From Vulgatibacter incomptus (lineage in GTDB: Bacteria > Myxococcota > Myxococcia > Myxococcales > Vulgatibacteraceae), in contig NZ_CP012332.1 in the NCBI RefSeq assembly GCF_001263175.1, positions 2,229,501 through 2,293,500 on the forward strand: a stretch of 64,000 bases of DNA, given 5' to 3'. The first letter of the stretch is position 1; each line of letters starts with the position of its first letter. The translations under genes were made by a program, and so were the position numbers. Under the pieces are notes generated by a model. It was not told the DNA's origin and ran no database searches. It worked only from the letters and a program-made list of their open reading frames with translations. This document shows positions 22,690-32,794 of this stretch, piece after piece.

Positions 22690-25299
22690 GTGCTCCATCA
22701 TGAAGAGGTCGGGGTCGACGGTGCCGCCCGAATGCGACGACTCCTTCGTGGGCGCGGTGCCGACCTTGAACGGCAGGACCCTCGCGCCGGGGCCGGAGGC
22801 CGGCCTCCCGCTGCGGACGTCGACGGAGGCGAAGCTGATGCCCGCAGGGACCGGCCAGTTCCTGCCCGGCCTGCCGTCGAGCGCGTTCTCCATGTACTCG
22901 GTCCAGATCGGCAGCGCCGCCCGGCCGCCGTTCTCGTAGCGGCCCATCGGGGACGAGTCGTAGCGGTCGTAGCCGACCCAGACCCCCGCCACGAGATCGC
23001 GTGAGAAGCCCATGAACCACGCGTCGAAGGAGTCGTTGGTGGTGCCGGTCTTCCCCGCGATCGGCCACTTGTTGTTCAGGTAGCCGGAGCGGGCCGCGGT
23101 GCCGAAGAGCGTCACCTGGTGGAGGAGCTCGGTGGTGATGTAGGCGGTCTCGGGCGTGATCAGCCGCTCGGGCTCGTAGCCGAGCTCGGCGTAGCCTGCG
23201 AGGATCCGGTCGCCCAGCGGCGCCCATCCGTCGGCGTACCAGGTGTGGTCCTCGAGGGTACGCCCGAAGCGATCCTCCACCCTCCGCAGGAAGGTGGTCC
23301 GGGGCTTGGTCCCGAGGCGATCGAAGGTGGAGTAGACCTTCGCGAGATCCCAGAGCGTCACGCACGAAGAGCCGAGCGCGATCGAGAAGTCCTCGTTGAG
23401 CTTGCTGGTGATCCCGATCTTGTTCGCCCAGTCGACGGTGGCGCGAACGCCGAGGTTCTCGAGCGCCTTCACCGCCGGGACGTTCATCGAGTTGACCAGC
23501 GCGTGGGCCGCCGTGACCTCGCCCTGGAAGTCGAGGCCGTAGTTCTGGGGCTTCCAGCGGTTCTGGTTCGCGGGATCGTCGGCGACGATCGGCGCGTCGA
23601 TGAGGATCGACGCGGCGGTGAACGGCCGCGTCTTGGTGGGATCGGTGGTGTCCTTGCCCAGCTCGAGGTTGCCCGAGTAGACGATCGGCTTGAACGCCGA
23701 GCCGGGCTGACGGCAGGACTGGAACGCGCGGTTGAACTCGGAGGCGTCGAAGTCGTAGCCGCCGATCATCGCGACCACGTAGCCGCTCCACGGATCGAGC
23801 GAGACGGTCGCCCCCTGGAGCTTGGGCTCCTGCTCCAGGGCGAGGAAGAGGCCGTCGGCGCCGTAGGTCTTCTTCAGCGCGGGCTGCTCGGAGTCCATGC
23901 CGATGTCACGCCACGTGGAGCCGCGGACGATGAGGAGGTCGCCGACCGAGAGGGCGTCCTTGAGCGAGGAGATCAGCGCCGACGGGAAGTACGCCTCGGA
24001 GTTGGGCTTGCGCGCCCAGCGGGCCGCGGCCAGCGGGAGCTCCGCCGTCAGCTTCGTCCCCAGCTTCACGGTGGCGAGCTTCGGCCCCACCTCGGTGACG
24101 ATGCCGACGTAGAGGCGATCGCGCTCGAGCTTCGCGCCGCCCCGCTTGTCGAGGACCTCGTCGAAGCCCGCGAACCGCTTCGGCCACTCGGCCTTCGGCA
24201 CGTTGTCCAGCGGCCCGTAGTAGCCCTGCCGGTGATCGACGAAGTGGAGCCCCTTGAGCATCGCGTTCTGGGCGAAGCGCTGGTTCTCGCTGTTCATCGA
24301 GGACCAGATCTTCAGGCCCTCGTTGAGCATCCGCTGGTTGCCGTAGCGATCGACGACGTCGCGGCGGACGTGCTCGGCGAAGAACGGCGCGGTGTCGCCG
24401 AAGACGTCCTCCACGTGGTGGACCTTCACCGGCTGCGCCTGGGCCTCGTCCCGCTGGGCCTGGGAGATCATCCCCTCTTCGAACATCCGCCGGAGCACGT
24501 ACTTGCGCCTCTCGGCGGCGCGCTCGGGATAGACGAAGGGCGAGTACCGGGACGGCGCCTGGGGGAGCCCGGCGATCAGGGCCATCTCCGGCAGGGTGAG
24601 GTCCTCGACGTTCTTGCGGAAGTAGTTCTCCGCCGCCGACTGGACGCCGTAGCTGTGGTGGCCGAGGTAGACGTTGTTCAGGTAGAGCCAGAGGATCTCC
24701 TCCTTGGAGAACTTCTCCTCCAGCTCCAGCGCCAGGAGCAGCTCCTTCACCTTGCGCCGGATCGTCTTTTCGCGGCCCTTCTCGTAGCCCTCGGCCGAGA
24801 TCAGGAGGGCCTTCGCGGTCTGCTGGGTGAGGGTCGAACCGCCGCCGCGGACCCGCCCCGACGTGACCATCTTGAAGGCGGCGCCCGCGATCCCCTCGAC
24901 GTCGAAGCCGGGGTGGTCGAAGAACTTGCCGTCTTCGGCCGCGATGAAGGCCTGGATGAGCTTCTTCGGGATCCGCTCGTAGGAGACGACCTTGCGCCGC
25001 TCCTTGAAGAACTCGGCGATCAGCACCTCGTCGGTGGCGAAGGCCTCCGAGAGGATCGGCGGGTGCCACTGATCGAGGCGCGGCACCGGGGGTACGTCCC
25101 TGCCGTACTCCCGGTAGCCCCAGTACGCGGCGCCGGCGCCGGCGACGAGCACCAGGAAGAAGCCCGCGAGCGTGAGCCGGACCAGCCAGCGAAGCAGGCC
25201 CGCCTTCTTCTTCGTCTTCTTCGACTTGGCGCTCGGAGCGGGCTCCGGAGCCGAGGATTCACCCTGGGGCCTCGTGGGGCCCATGCCAGCGTCTGCCAT
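22687..25299 (-). CDS. Penicillin-binding protein 1A (class A, bifunctional)
   Basis: This 870-residue class A PBP builds and cross-links peptidoglycan. It has a cytoplasmic Lys/Pro-rich tail (1-33) and one TM helix (about 36-60). The GT51 transglycosylase domain (about 95-270) has catalytic E122 in AAEDGKFFDHPG, RGGGSTLTQQ and KVKELLLALELEEKFSKEEILWLYLN. The transpeptidase domain (about 490-810) has S534 and K537 in CRQPGSAFKP, SMN (HALVNSMN) and KTGTTND. An OB-like insert near 395-450 is typical of PBP1A. The stop codon is the first triplet of repeat copy A. It is separated by 11 bases from the upstream methyltransferase gene and probably follows it on one transcript. Confidence 0.93.
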   Translation of the reverse strand: MADAGMGPTRPQGESSAPEPAPSAKSKKTKKKAGLLRWLVRLTLAGFFLVLVAGAGAAYWGYREYGRDVPPVPRLDQWHPPILSEAFATDEVLIAEFFKERRKVVSYERIPKKLIQAFIAAEDGKFFDHPGFDVEGIAGAAFKMVTSGRVRGGGSTLTQQTAKALLISAEGYEKGREKTIRRKVKELLLALELEEKFSKEEILWLYLNNVYLGHHSYGVQSAAENYFRKNVEDLTLPEMALIAGLPQAPSRYSPFVYPERAAERRKYVLRRMFEEGMISQAQRDEAQAQPVKVHHVEDVFGDTAPFFAEHVRRDVVDRYGNQRMLNEGLKIWSSMNSENQRFAQNAMLKGLHFVDHRQGYYGPLDNVPKAEWPKRFAGFDEVLDKRGGAKLERDRLYVGIVTEVGPKLATVKLGTKLTAELPLAAARWARKPNSEAYFPSALISSLKDALSVGDLLIVRGSTWRDIGMDSEQPALKKTYGADGLFLALEQEPKLQGATVSLDPWSGYVVAMIGGYDFDASEFNRAFQSCRQPGSAFKPIVYSGNLELGKDTTDPTKTRPFTAASILIDAPIVADDPANQNRWKPQNYGLDFQGEVTAAHALVNSMNVPAVKALENLGVRATVDWANKIGITSKLNEDFSIALGSSCVTLWDLAKVYSTFDRLGTKPRTTFLRRVEDRFGRTLEDHTWYADGWAPLGDRILAGYAELGYEPERLITPETAYITTELLHQVTLFGTAARSGYLNNKWPIAGKTGTTNDSFDAWFMGFSRDLVAGVWVGYDRYDSSPMGRYENGGRAALPIWTEYMENALDGRPGRNWPVPAGISFASVDVRSGRPASGPGARVLPFKVGTAPTKESSHSGGTVDPDLFMMEH

Positions 25300-25310
25300 T
25301 GCGGGGCAGC

Positions 25311-26177
25311 CTAGAGCACCGCCGTCCCAGGCACAACGCCGGATCCCTCGAAGACCACCTCGGGCGCCCCTGCGAAGCGGCGCTTCATCACCTCAATCGC
25401 CTCCGGGTTGTGATCGACGAGGAGGAACCGCCTCCCCGCCTTCAGGGCGGCCTCACCGGTGGTGCCGCTCCCAGCGAAGAAGTCCAGGACCAGCCCCCCT
25501 GGCGGCGAGGACGCCTTCACGATCCGGCTCAGGATCCCGAGGGGCTTCTGTGTGGGATAGCCCAGCTTCTCCCTGCCCGTGGGGCTGACGATCGTGTGCC
25601 ACCAGGTGTCGGTGGGGAGCTTGCCCCTGGCGGCCTTCTCGGGGCCGACGAGGCCCGGCGCCATGTAGGGGATCCGGTCGATCTCGTCGGCGTTGAAGAG
25701 GTAGGCCTTCGCGTTCTTCGCGTAGAAGAGGATGTTGTCGTGCTTGGCGGGCCACCGCTTCCGCGTCCGGGCGCCGTAGTCGTAGGCCCAGACGATCTCG
25801 TTCAGGAAGCACGACCTCCCGAAGATCGAGTCGATCAGCACCTTGCAGTAGTGCACCTCGCGGTAGTCGACGTGGAAGTAGAAGCTCCCCGTGCGCTTGA
25901 GCACGCGGCGCGCCTCGACGATCCGGGGCTCGAGGAAACCCAGGTAGTCGTCGAAGCGGTCGGGGAAGGAGCGGGTCTCGCGCTCGACCGTCTGGTAGCG
26001 CCGGCCGTGGAAGCCCGCCCTGCCGCCGGTCTCCGTGCGGATGGCCGAGAGCGTCCTGCGGGACTGGACTCGGCCCGTGTTGAACGGCGGGTCGATGTAG
26101 ACGAGGTCGACCGACTCGGACGGCAACCCGGCCAGCACCTCCAGGTTGTCCCCGAAGACGACCCGGCCCGTCGTCAC
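25311..26177 (-). CDS. Orphan site-specific DNA methyltransferase (beta-class)
   Basis: This 288-residue amino-methyltransferase starts at a GTG overlapping the RluA-type gene stop by four bases. Motif IV DPPFNTG is N-terminal (D29) and the SAM-binding motif I FFAGSGTTG is C-terminal (about 233-241), the order of beta-class N6-adenine/N4-cytosine enzymes. Between them are GSFYFHVDYREVHYCK and WAYDYGARTRKRW, the likely target-recognition region. No restriction endonuclease gene adjoins it, so it is probably a solitary methylase acting in regulation or protection. The specificity cannot be predicted by eye. The operon order rluA-type, methylase, PBP1A is unusual. Confidence 0.85.
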   Translation of the reverse strand: MTTGRVVFGDNLEVLAGLPSESVDLVYIDPPFNTGRVQSRRTLSAIRTETGGRAGFHGRRYQTVERETRSFPDRFDDYLGFLEPRIVEARRVLKRTGSFYFHVDYREVHYCKVLIDSIFGRSCFLNEIVWAYDYGARTRKRWPAKHDNILFYAKNAKAYLFNADEIDRIPYMAPGLVGPEKAARGKLPTDTWWHTIVSPTGREKLGYPTQKPLGILSRIVKASSPPGGLVLDFFAGSGTTGEAALKAGRRFLLVDHNPEAIEVMKRRFAGAPEVVFEGSGVVPGTAVL

Positions 26178-27157
26178 GCCTTTTCCCCTTGGTCCGAGTC
26201 CTTCGGCAGCGTCCACGCGATCCCCGCGGCGTGGAGGACCTGAGCGAGCTCCCTGGGCAGCGGCGCCTGCACGACGAGGGGATTGCCGGTGACGGGATGC
26301 TCCAGCTCCAGCCTTCGGGCATGGAGGAACTGCCGGTCGAGCCCCCAGCCCTTCGCCACCTCGCGGTTGAACGGGAAGTCCCCGTAGCGCGAGTCGCCAG
26401 CCACCGGATGGCCGATGGCGGCGAGGTGGCGGCGGATCTGGTGGGTGCGGCCCGTCTCGATTGTGCACTCGAGGAGGCTCACGCCGGCGCCGCTCGCGAG
26501 CACGCGGAAGTGCGTGACGGCGGGCTGCATGTTTACGCCCCTCTCGGCCCGCGAGCGCGCGGTCTGCTGGTGCTCGGCGAGGGGCAGATCGATCGTGCCC
26601 TTCGGCCGGGGCATCCGGCCCTTCACGAGGGCGAGGTAGCGCTTGTGCGCCGCACCTTCCGTGAAGATCTCCGTGAGCCGCACCATCGCCTTGCGCTTCT
26701 TGGCGACGAGGATCACGCCGGAGGTCTCGCGGTCGAGGCGGTGCGCCGGGCTGGGCTTGAACTCCTTCTGCTCCTCGTCGACCTGGAGGTAGTGGCGAGC
26801 CCAGTCCACCAGGGTCCCGCCCTTGATCCCGGATCCCGGATGGACCGCCATCCCGCCCGGCTTGTCCACCGCGAGCACGGAGTCGTCCTCGTAGAGGATC
26901 GGCACCTCGGGCAGCTTGTGGACGCGGGGCTTCGGCGGGAGCGGCACGCCCGACGGTCCGGGCTGGACCACCCGGAACTCCACCACGTCTCCCGCCTGGA
27001 GCAGGTAGTCGTTCTGGGTCCGCTTGCCGTTCACCCGGATCCGCTTGGTGCGGATCATCTTGAAGATGCCGCTCAAGGGGACCTCGGCCAGCAGGCGCCT
27101 CGCCAGCTTGTCGATCCGCTGCCCTGCTTCGTCCTCGGAGATCGTCTGTTCGAACAC
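26174..27157 (-). CDS. RluA-family pseudouridine synthase
   Basis: This 327-residue RNA-modifying enzyme starts at GTG 27157. An N-terminal S4 domain (about 12-70; AGQRIDKLARRLL...RIRVNGKRTQND) precedes the catalytic domain with the HRLDRETSG motif (catalytic Asp), KRYLALV, and the C-terminal TGRTHQIRRHLA and LHARRLELEHPVTG. Domain layout and length fit RluC/RluD, which isomerise uridines in 23S rRNA. Its last codon overlaps the methyltransferase start (GTGA), so the two modification enzymes are translationally coupled. It is divergent from the toxin-antitoxin genes. Confidence 0.9.
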   Translation of the reverse strand: MFEQTISEDEAGQRIDKLARRLLAEVPLSGIFKMIRTKRIRVNGKRTQNDYLLQAGDVVEFRVVQPGPSGVPLPPKPRVHKLPEVPILYEDDSVLAVDKPGGMAVHPGSGIKGGTLVDWARHYLQVDEEQKEFKPSPAHRLDRETSGVILVAKKRKAMVRLTEIFTEGAAHKRYLALVKGRMPRPKGTIDLPLAEHQQTARSRAERGVNMQPAVTHFRVLASGAGVSLLECTIETGRTHQIRRHLAAIGHPVAGDSRYGDFPFNREVAKGWGLDRQFLHARRLELEHPVTGNPLVVQAPLPRELAQVLHAAGIAWTLPKDSDQGEKA

Positions 27158-27205
27158 GCCCGCCTTCTATCAGATGCAGGACTCCTCCGCAGGAAGGGAG
27201 ACTGC

Positions 27206-27234
27206 TTGCAAATGAAAATCTGACGGCATATTCT
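27206..27234 (+). promoter_or_regulatory. Promoter of the Xre/RES toxin-antitoxin operon
   Basis: TTGCAA at 27206-27211, exactly 17 bases, then TATTCT at 27229-27234, is a good sigma70-type promoter 25 bases before the antitoxin ATG. The stretch 27200-27245 is the most AT-rich in the surroundings. An AAGGAGG ribosome site follows at about 27246. Confidence 0.6.
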
Positions 27235-27259
27235 TTCAAACGATCAAGGAGGCGGCCGG

Positions 27260-27637
27260 ATGACCGAGAATCCCCAGCGCGATGCGGCTTCCGAGGCGTC
27301 CGTGTTGACCCAGGCCGTCCTGCGGGCTGCCGCGATCTTCGGGCTCTCCCAGAAGGAGCTCGCGGCGATCGTGGGCTTGAGCCCGGCGACCCTCTCGCGC
27401 GTCGCTTCGGGCACGAGCCAGCTCCGCGTCGAGAGCAAGGAGGGCGAGCTCGGGATCCTCTTCGTACGAATCTTCCGAAGCCTCGATGCCCTCGTCGGCG
27501 GAGCAAAGGACGCCTGCCGTGCGTGGCTGATGGCCTACAACCACCACCTCCACGGCGTCCCGCTGGAGCTGATGCAGAGCGTGAGGGGGATCGTCGATGT
27601 CGCCGAATATCTCGACGCGATCCGCGGAAGGGCCTGA
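27260..27637 (+). CDS. Antitoxin, Xre/MbcA/ParS family
   Basis: This 125-residue antitoxin starts at ATG 27260. Residues ~15-60 form a Xre-like helix-turn-helix (AAAIFGLSQKELAAIVGLSPATLSRVASG). Residues ~70-125 match the MbcA/ParS toxin-binding domain (DACRAWLMAYNHHLHGVPLELMQSV, VAEYLDAI), where the usual WL..PN..LGG..P is altered to WLMAYNHHLHGVP. It should neutralise the downstream RES toxin and repress the shared promoter. Its coding end overlaps the toxin start by 41 bases. Confidence 0.85.
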   Translation: MTENPQRDAASEASVLTQAVLRAAAIFGLSQKELAAIVGLSPATLSRVASGTSQLRVESKEGELGILFVRIFRSLDALVGGAKDACRAWLMAYNHHLHGVPLELMQSVRGIVDVAEYLDAIRGRA

Positions 27638-28361
27638 CCTCTGCGCTTACGAGGGCGTGCCCTGGCGCGTGGTCGAAGCCCAGCACGTCGTCTCCACGCG
27701 GAAGCTGGTCGACTCCGACGCCGACCAGCAGCTCCTCGAGGAGCTGATCGAGAGGCACAAGCCGCCGGTCCCTCGCGAGGAGGGCTTCGACGGCCTCCAC
27801 TTCCTCCTCTTCTCCTCCTTCCGCTACCCGCCGCTGCGGCACGGCTCCCGCTTTGGGAGCCGCTTCGAGCCCTCGCTCTGGTACGGCTCCGAAGAGCTCC
27901 GCACGGCGTTCGCCGAGGTCGCCTTCTACCGGCTGCGCTTCCTCGAGGGGACCGAAGCGAAGCTGGATCCGCTCATGGTCGAGCTCTCCTCGTTCCAGGT
28001 GAGGGTGCGCTCGAGGCTCGCCGCCGATCTCACCGCCGGAACCTTCCTCGCGCGGGCGGCCGAGCTCTGCTCGAAGGTGAGCTACGCCGCCAGCCAGGCC
28101 CTGGGGCGTGAGCTTCGCGAGGCCGGCGCGGAGATGATCCGCTACGCGTCGGCCCGAGACGAGCGAGGCGCGGCCAACGTGGCCCTCTTCACGCCCAGGG
28201 CCTTCGCGGAGAAGCGCCCGCGTACGCCGCAGACCTGGCTCTGCGTCGCGACGCGCGAGCGCATCGAGCTCTCCCGTAAGGACTACTTCGTCCGCGAGGT
28301 CTACGCCTTCCCCAGGAGCCAGTTCGAGGTGGACGGCGGCCTCCCGTCGCCGAGCGCTTGA
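27597..28361 (+). CDS. RES-domain toxin (NAD+-degrading family)
   Basis: The 254-residue product carries a RES domain: PWRVVEAQHVV at the start, then SRFEPSLWYGSEELRTAFAEVAFYRLRF (the Arg, Tyr and Glu positions of the RES active site; listed in two parts: SRFEPSLWYG and SEELRTAFAEV), and a Ser-containing C-terminal segment. Known RES toxins degrade NAD+ by phosphorolysis or glycohydrolysis and arrest growth. It is larger than the typical ~150-180 residues, with an ~80-residue C-terminal extension (ASARDERGAANVALFTPRAF). It lies directly behind its antitoxin in the standard order. The start at 27597 overlaps the antitoxin gene. Confidence 0.82.
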   Translation: MSPNISTRSAEGPDLCAYEGVPWRVVEAQHVVSTRKLVDSDADQQLLEELIERHKPPVPREEGFDGLHFLLFSSFRYPPLRHGSRFGSRFEPSLWYGSEELRTAFAEVAFYRLRFLEGTEAKLDPLMVELSSFQVRVRSRLAADLTAGTFLARAAELCSKVSYAASQALGRELREAGAEMIRYASARDERGAANVALFTPRAFAEKRPRTPQTWLCVATRERIELSRKDYFVREVYAFPRSQFEVDGGLPSPSA

Positions 28362-28371
28362 TCCGACGGCC

Positions 28372-29643
<1,272 letters not shown>

Positions 29644-29745
29644 GTCGGACTCCACATTGGCAGGGGTGAAGCGTCCCGATTCTTACCCGCATTAGCCCCG
29701 GTGGCCACCATGCGCTCGAGGTATCACTCTCCCTGATACAGGGCG

Positions 29746-30723
29746 TCAGAAGAGCTCGAGCTGGGGGCTGGGGTTCATGGCCCGCGCGTCGACGCCCCGG
29801 GCGCGGAGCTCCCGGGCGAGGTCGTCGGCGCTGCCATGGGTGGTGAGCACCCTCGAGGCGCCGGTGGCCTTCGCGTAGTCCACGAGGCCGTCGAAGTCCG
29901 CGTGATCCGAGAGCGGGATCGCAGCGTCGACGCGGGAGCGGTAGCGCGCGCCCGGATCGATGGCCCAGCCGCTGAGGAAGCAGGTGCGGATGGGACCTCG
30001 GCGGTTCCAGGCGCGAAACTCCCTGGTCCGTGGCGGCGCCACGATGACCTCGCCCGCCTCCGCCTCCGGCGAGAGCGGGGCGGCGTTCGGGAAGCGCACG
30101 CCGTGTGCGGAGTAGATCTCACAGATCGCCCAGGCCTCCGGGTGCACTCGCACCTTGAAGCCGCGCTCGCCGAGGATCTTCACCGCCTCCTGCGACTTGC
30201 CCAGGGAATAGGCGAAGAAGACGGGCGTCACGCCTGCGTCGAGCACCTCCCCGGCGAACGCGGCGATCCGATCCTCCACCTCGCTCCTGGGCGGGAAGCG
30301 ATAGCGGGGATGGCCGAAGGTCGACTCGATCACGAGGGTGTCGCACGCTGCCACCTCGACGGCGGCGGCGGTTCGGGACGGAGCCGTGTTCAGATCGCCG
30401 GTGTAGACCGTGCGGTGGCCGCGGACCGTGATCCGGATCTGGGCGCTCCCTAGCACGTGGCCCGCGGAGAAGAGCTCGAGCTCGAGAGGCCCGATTCGAA
30501 AGCTCCGCCCGTACTCCACCTGCCGATGGACGGTCTTCGCGCCCTGCAGCCGGTGGCCCATCAGCGCGAGGGTCGCGGGGGTCCCGATTGCCTCGAGGTG
30601 CCTGCCGATGTGATCACCGTGGGCGTGGGACACGAAGGAGCAGGCCGTCTTCCGCGTCGCGTCGAGCCAGAGAGGCGCGCTGCGGGCGCGCAGGCCCTCC
30701 CGGCTGAGGATCACCTCGGACAT
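29746..30723 (-). CDS. Metallo-beta-lactamase/beta-CASP exonuclease-like protein
   Basis: This 325-residue MBL-fold protein has the HxHxDH motif at H33-H38 (SHAHGDHIG), GHVLGSAQI, YTGDLN, a beta-CASP-like cap with TLVIESTFG and FAYSLGKSQEAVKIL, and C-terminal LSDHADFDGLV and LTTHG. This is the pattern of the CPSF73/YSH1-like exonuclease group and of DNA-ligase-associated exonucleases (LigD-like repair clusters). It should cut single-stranded RNA or DNA. No ligase or helicase gene is nearby, so its cellular partner is unknown. Confidence 0.85.
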   Translation of the reverse strand: MSEVILSREGLRARSAPLWLDATRKTACSFVSHAHGDHIGRHLEAIGTPATLALMGHRLQGAKTVHRQVEYGRSFRIGPLELELFSAGHVLGSAQIRITVRGHRTVYTGDLNTAPSRTAAAVEVAACDTLVIESTFGHPRYRFPPRSEVEDRIAAFAGEVLDAGVTPVFFAYSLGKSQEAVKILGERGFKVRVHPEAWAICEIYSAHGVRFPNAAPLSPEAEAGEVIVAPPRTREFRAWNRRGPIRTCFLSGWAIDPGARYRSRVDAAIPLSDHADFDGLVDYAKATGASRVLTTHGSADDLARELRARGVDARAMNPSPQLELF

Positions 30724-30866
30724 GGAGCGTTCCTACCACGCCCGGAAGGGCCTGCGTGCAGCCGGCCGGGCAGGCCGGTCGGGGCGCCCGCCGTTCGCCG
30801 CGACGGGTGGCGAGCGGCCTTGCGCCTGGTTAGGCTCGGGCGACCCCATCGCTCGGAAGGATCGAG

Positions 30867-31634
30867 ATGTCGAACGTGGAGCTCTACAGCATGTCCTTCT
30901 GCCCCTTCGCGCAGCGCGCCCGGCTCATGCTGCGCCGCAAGGGCGTGGATTTCGCGACCCACGAGATCGACGTCACCAAGCCGAGGAGCGCGTCGTTCCT
31001 CCAGATCAATCCGGAGGGCAAGGTCCCCGTGATCCGCCACGAGGGCCGCGTGCTGAACGAGTCGAGCGTGATTTGCGAGTACCTCGAAGACGCCTTCCCC
31101 GAGCCGCCCACCCTCCCCCGCGAGCCCTACACGCGGGCCTTGGCGCGGATCATGGTCGACCACTGCAACAACCAGTTCGTGCCGCTCATGTACCGGCTGC
31201 TCATGAACCAGGACCGCTCCGCCGACGCGAAGCTCATCGACCAGGCGCTCGCCACCTGGAGGTGGGTGGACGAGCTCCTCAGCCGCCACAACCCGAACGG
31301 CACCTTCCTCGACGACCGGGACGGCTTCTCCCTGGCGGAGATCAACTACGCGCCGTTCTTCCAGCGGTATTGCCTGAACGAGCACTACCGGGGATTCCGG
31401 CTCCCCGACGAGGCCGGCTTCGCCCGCGTGCGCCGCTTCCGGGACGCGCTCCTCGGAGACGCCCTCGTCAAGGAGACGGGCATGTCGGACGAGGACTTCA
31501 TCAAGCTCTACTTCGACTACTCGCTGGGCTTCGGAAACGGGAGCGTCCCGCCGGGCCGCGAGCGCAGCTCCTTCGACCTCTCCGTTCCCCTCGCGGAGCG
31601 ACCGCTCCCGCCCGCCGCTCCCAGGGCCGTCTGA
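30867..31634 (+). CDS. Glutathione S-transferase family protein
   Basis: This 255-residue GST starts at ATG 30867 behind GGAAGGA. The N-terminal thioredoxin-like domain has SFCPFAQRARLML (catalytic-type C12, as in omega/beta GSTs), GKVPVIRHEGRVLNES and SSVICEYLEDAFP. An all-helical C-terminal domain starts at about residue 90. The Cys-based active site suggests thiol-transferase or dehydroascorbate-reductase-like activity rather than Ser/Tyr conjugation. The last ~25 residues are a Pro-rich tail. Repeat copy B begins right after its stop. No catabolic neighbours give a substrate hint. Confidence 0.87.
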   Translation: MSNVELYSMSFCPFAQRARLMLRRKGVDFATHEIDVTKPRSASFLQINPEGKVPVIRHEGRVLNESSVICEYLEDAFPEPPTLPREPYTRALARIMVDHCNNQFVPLMYRLLMNQDRSADAKLIDQALATWRWVDELLSRHNPNGTFLDDRDGFSLAEINYAPFFQRYCLNEHYRGFRLPDEAGFARVRRFRDALLGDALVKETGMSDEDFIKLYFDYSLGFGNGSVPPGRERSSFDLSVPLAERPLPPAAPRAV

Positions 31635-31639
31635 CACGC

Positions 31640-31777
31640 GGAGCCGACGGCGGAGCAGACGAAGAGCGTTTCCGCGCACGCGAAGCCGAAGGCGGAGCCA
31701 AGGAAAGGCGCGATCGCGCGAAGCGCGGCTGAATCAATCGGGCCCGCTTATGCGGGACCGATTGATTCTCTCGCTCA
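31640..31777 (+). repeat. Structured 3'-end element, copy B (variant, sense on plus strand)
   Basis: This copy lies between the GST stop and the convergent stop at 31775. It lacks the first hairpin but has the GAAGCCGAAGGCGGAGC core, a partly duplicated core at its start, the CGCGCGAAGCGCGG hairpin, and the main hairpin with changed arms (GAATCA/TGATTC instead of GAAGAA/TTCTTC). The inner TCGG/CCGA and CCCGC/GCGGG blocks are kept. It is the only copy whose sense strand is plus, matching the GST upstream. Confidence 0.7.
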
Positions 31778-32731
31778 GGGCGCGGCTTCGACGGCGAAGG
31801 ACCAGCCCAGGGGTTCCACGAGCCCTTCGGCGAAGCGCCGGATCTCCTCCACCGCGCGAGATGGCGCGTGCCAGAGCAGGTAGTGCCCGCCCGGCTCGCA
31901 GGCCATGCACTCGTGCCGCACGTGGGGTGGAAGACCCCTGCACCTGTCGAAGAGCACCACGCCCTCCACGAGCTCGCGGGCGGCCTCCCGATCACCAAGC
32001 GCGAGCGAGGCCACCACGAGGTCGCCGCGGACCACGAAGCCATCGGTACGCGCCGCTTCGTCCAGGAGCGCGCGGGGGCAGCGGCGCACGAAGGTGACGG
32101 CCTCGTCCGCCACGACCCGCTTCTTCCGGAAACCAAGCCACGAAGGGGCCTCGGACTCGATCCGGATCGGCTCCGCCGGCGATCCGCCGTCGAGCGATCG
32201 GGAGAAGCCCCTCTCGCGTCCGACGATGAAGGCCGCCGCGCGGCCGTGGAAGGCGAAGGCGAGGAGCTGCCGCCGGATCCGATCCCAGGCGCGGTGCTGG
32301 GCCGGCGCGTCGATCCCCTGGTAGGTGAACACGAGCCGCTTCGGGTCGGAGGCGTCCATCACCAGCCGCAGGCGCCTGGCAGGGAGGCGCCACTCGTAGC
32401 CGGAGACGATCCAGGCGCGCCGCTCCGGCGGGTCGCGGAGCCGCGAAAGCAGCCACTCGACCTCTCGCTCGAAGTCCTCCCTCCGCGCGCCGACCTTGGG
32501 GGCGGCCGCGAGGCAGGTGCGGAAGTAGAGGTGCCCCGAGGGCCCCCTCGCCTTGCGAAGGTTCCAACGAGGATTCTCGAAGACCTCGAGCTCCAACCCG
32601 CCCAGCAGCAACCGCCCGGGCCGCGGCACGCTCGATACCCTCCGTAGCCGCGAGACGAGCTCGTGGGTGTCCAGAGAGCCATCCACGTAGACGCTGCACG
32701 CAAGACCGAGCTCCGCGGACCGACCGAGCAT
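31775..32731 (-). CDS. Hypothetical protein, 318 aa
   Basis: The frame begins at ATG 32731, with a stop (TAA) 14 codons upstream and no other start between. There is no signal peptide or clear membrane span. Features are YVDGSLDTHELVSRL near the start, a Trp/Arg-rich middle (WIVSGYEWRLPARRLRLVMD, VFTYQGIDAPAQHRAWDRI), and a C-terminal part with three Cys (FDRCRGLPPHVRHECMAC) next to His residues, which could bind a metal. I do not recognise the family. Codon third positions are strongly G/C as in neighbours. The gene ends exactly where repeat copy B ends. Confidence 0.6.
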   Translation of the reverse strand: MLGRSAELGLACSVYVDGSLDTHELVSRLRRVSSVPRPGRLLLGGLELEVFENPRWNLRKARGPSGHLYFRTCLAAAPKVGARREDFEREVEWLLSRLRDPPERRAWIVSGYEWRLPARRLRLVMDASDPKRLVFTYQGIDAPAQHRAWDRIRRQLLAFAFHGRAAAFIVGRERGFSRSLDGGSPAEPIRIESEAPSWLGFRKKRVVADEAVTFVRRCPRALLDEAARTDGFVVRGDLVVASLALGDREAARELVEGVVLFDRCRGLPPHVRHECMACEPGGHYLLWHAPSRAVEEIRRFAEGLVEPLGWSFAVEAAP

Positions 32732-32794
32732 CTCCTCCCCGAAGGCGCGGATCCCGCCGGTGGGATCCTCTTAGAAGGTGCGTCCGGACCGGCG

